Shown here: positions 40,466 to 41,317 of the stretch, in pieces
Position numbering within the stretch: position 1 is the first letter of the stretch
How the letters are laid out: each line of letters opens with the position of its first letter
Origin: Synergistaceae bacterium
Lineage (GTDB): Bacteria > Synergistota > Synergistia > Synergistales > Aminobacteriaceae
Reading direction: 5' to 3'
Assembly: GCA_017448795.1 (NCBI GenBank)
Contig: JAFSKV010000044.1
Location: 1 to 41,317 of the forward strand
Length of the DNA: 41,317 bases
Made by a program: the position numbers and the translations under genes
The notes under the pieces: model-generated
Seen by the model: only the letters and a program-made list of their open reading frames with translations
Database searches by the model: none
Told to the model about the DNA's origin: nothing

Positions 40466-41317
40466 TTGCGCAGAAAATTAATCCTCGCACTTCTCATCAT
40501 ACTCATAATCCCGTCATTATCCCCCGCTGAAGAGACAAAAGAGCTTGCCGCAGATTACGTTGCACGCATACAGGACGAAATCAGCGCGGACATATCCCAC
40601 CTCAGAGCCTCGCTTGAAGCCGAGCTTGACGGAATCAACCTCGACAGCCCCGACATTGCCGCACGGATTCAGGAACTCGAACAACTCACCGCAAGAGCCT
40701 CCGAAGACATGGCCGCATGGGGATACACTCCCGAACAGAGGCAGCTTCACACAAACATACTCTCCGAACTCATCACGGCATATTCCGCTTACGGCTCGCT
40801 CATTCAGTCCCAGCAGTCCCAGCCCCCGGCCTCTGATGACGTTTCATCGCTCGGCAGCATCGCATCACCCGACATCAACAGCAGTGACTCTCTCAGGCAG
40901 GAAATCGCGAAAGTATCACGGGGGCTTGACGTTCAGGTGTTCTATCTCCAGTCGAAAATCAGCAAGCTCCGCCTCGACCTCGCTGAAGCATCCTCGCTGC
41001 GCAGACAGCTCAAAGCCGCTCAGGAAGGCGGAGAAGCCCTCGAACTGCCTCACACGCACATTCTGAGTCTGGAGAACGCGAGGATTAACGCTGCTTTGAC
41101 CCGGCTTCAGGTACGTGCGCAGAAGGCCGCTTTCGACTCCAACGTCAGGGCTATACTCAGATTCAGGAGACAGCTTGCGGACATGCAGGGAAAAATCTCG
41201 TTCACTAAGGAGCTTCTTGACGCTAACGTTGAGGCATTGCAGGCGAGAATCTCTGAGCTTACGGAGGAGATGACCAGCGCAAGAAAGTCCCTCAGCTCGG
41301 CAAATTCCGCCCTCAAA
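40466..41317 (+). CDS. Secreted or membrane protein with long coiled coil, N-terminal part (cut by window end)
   Basis: TTG at 40466 is preceded by AAAGGAGGAAA and starts a signal peptide (MRRKLILALLIILIIPSLS, cleavage near SPA). The 260 residues that follow are mostly charged heptads (LRASLEAELDGI; SKISKLRLDLAEASSLRRQ; ALQARISELTEEMTSARK), with a Pro/Ser-rich linker near residue 118. Such an extracytoplasmic helical region is found in large mechanosensitive channels (MscK/KefA type), but without the C-terminus this is only a possibility. The frame remains open at the end of the window. Confidence 0.7.
   Translation, partial: MRRKLILALLIILIIPSLSPAEETKELAADYVARIQDEISADISHLRASLEAELDGINLDSPDIAARIQELEQLTARASEDMAAWGYTPEQRQLHTNILSELITAYSAYGSLIQSQQSQPPASDDVSSLGSIASPDINSSDSLRQEIAKVSRGLDVQVFYLQSKISKLRLDLAEASSLRRQLKAAQEGGEALELPHTHILSLENARINAALTRLQVRAQKAAFDSNVRAILRFRRQLADMQGKISFTKELLDANVEALQARISELTEEMTSARKSLSSANSALK

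Overview
The window looks like chromosomal DNA of an anaerobic, amino-acid- and organic-acid-using bacterium, most likely of the Synergistota (Synergistaceae). This rests on gene families rather than marker genes: a DUF3798 ABC-transporter binding protein, a tripartite tricarboxylate transporter (TctCBA), two SLC13-type carboxylate transporters, oxygen-sensitive L(+)-tartrate dehydratase/class I fumarase subunits (TtdAB), a FeoA-FeoB fusion, a secreted FMN/FAD fumarate-reductase-like flavoprotein and a GltD/NfnB-like Fe-S flavoprotein. There are no rRNA, tRNA or CRISPR features. The lineage is an inference.

Layout. 1-2954: 3' end of a tnpB-type IS gene with its right end, then a complete type III restriction (Res) subunit with no Mod gene in view. 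3018-8879: a five-gene ABC uptake operon (binding protein, ATPase, two permeases, small membrane protein); a terminator-like hairpin after the binding-protein gene probably sets its excess over the rest. 8887-9338: a decayed Rpn-family nuclease gene. 9389-10662: a LysR regulator and a YkgJ-like Cys-cluster protein on the minus strand. 10737-11849: a gene graveyard (AAA+ ATPase remnant, frameshifted small genes). 11936-20118: a catabolic block for an unidentified organic acid or amide (SLC13 transporter, DUF6282 hydrolase, DUF1932-type dehydrogenase, TctC/B/A, amidohydrolase) interrupted by an HNH restriction-like gene. 20137-21860: a divergent RelA/SpoT-like protein and PlsY. 21918-24080: Mrp ATPase, uridine phosphorylase, RNHCP zinc protein. 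24131-28087: FeoAB fusion and two divergently oriented tandem GTPases. 28208-32465: two GntR regulators, an SLC13 transporter and ttdAB, a probable dicarboxylate/tartrate utilisation unit with shared GTATAC operator-like sites. 32542-35082: methyltransferase-STAS fusion and GltD-like flavoprotein. 35186-37887: a methyltransferase with a heptanucleotide tract at its start, and a HAD-type surface-glycan protein. 37947-41317: secreted fumarate-reductase-like flavoprotein, a 54-bp tandem-repeat array, and the start of a secreted coiled-coil protein.

How it works together: most of the window is devoted to importing and processing small carboxylates, with fumarate as a likely shared intermediate or electron acceptor (class I hydratase plus extracytoplasmic reductase). 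The points most worth a second look are the heptanucleotide repeats, which follow transporter stop codons in three places and in a fourth separate a strong ribosome-binding site and start from the body of a methyltransferase (possible phase variation); the 54-bp tandem array between two divergent genes; the methyltransferase-STAS fusion; the catalytically divergent RelA/SpoT protein; and the tandem GTPases beside feoAB.
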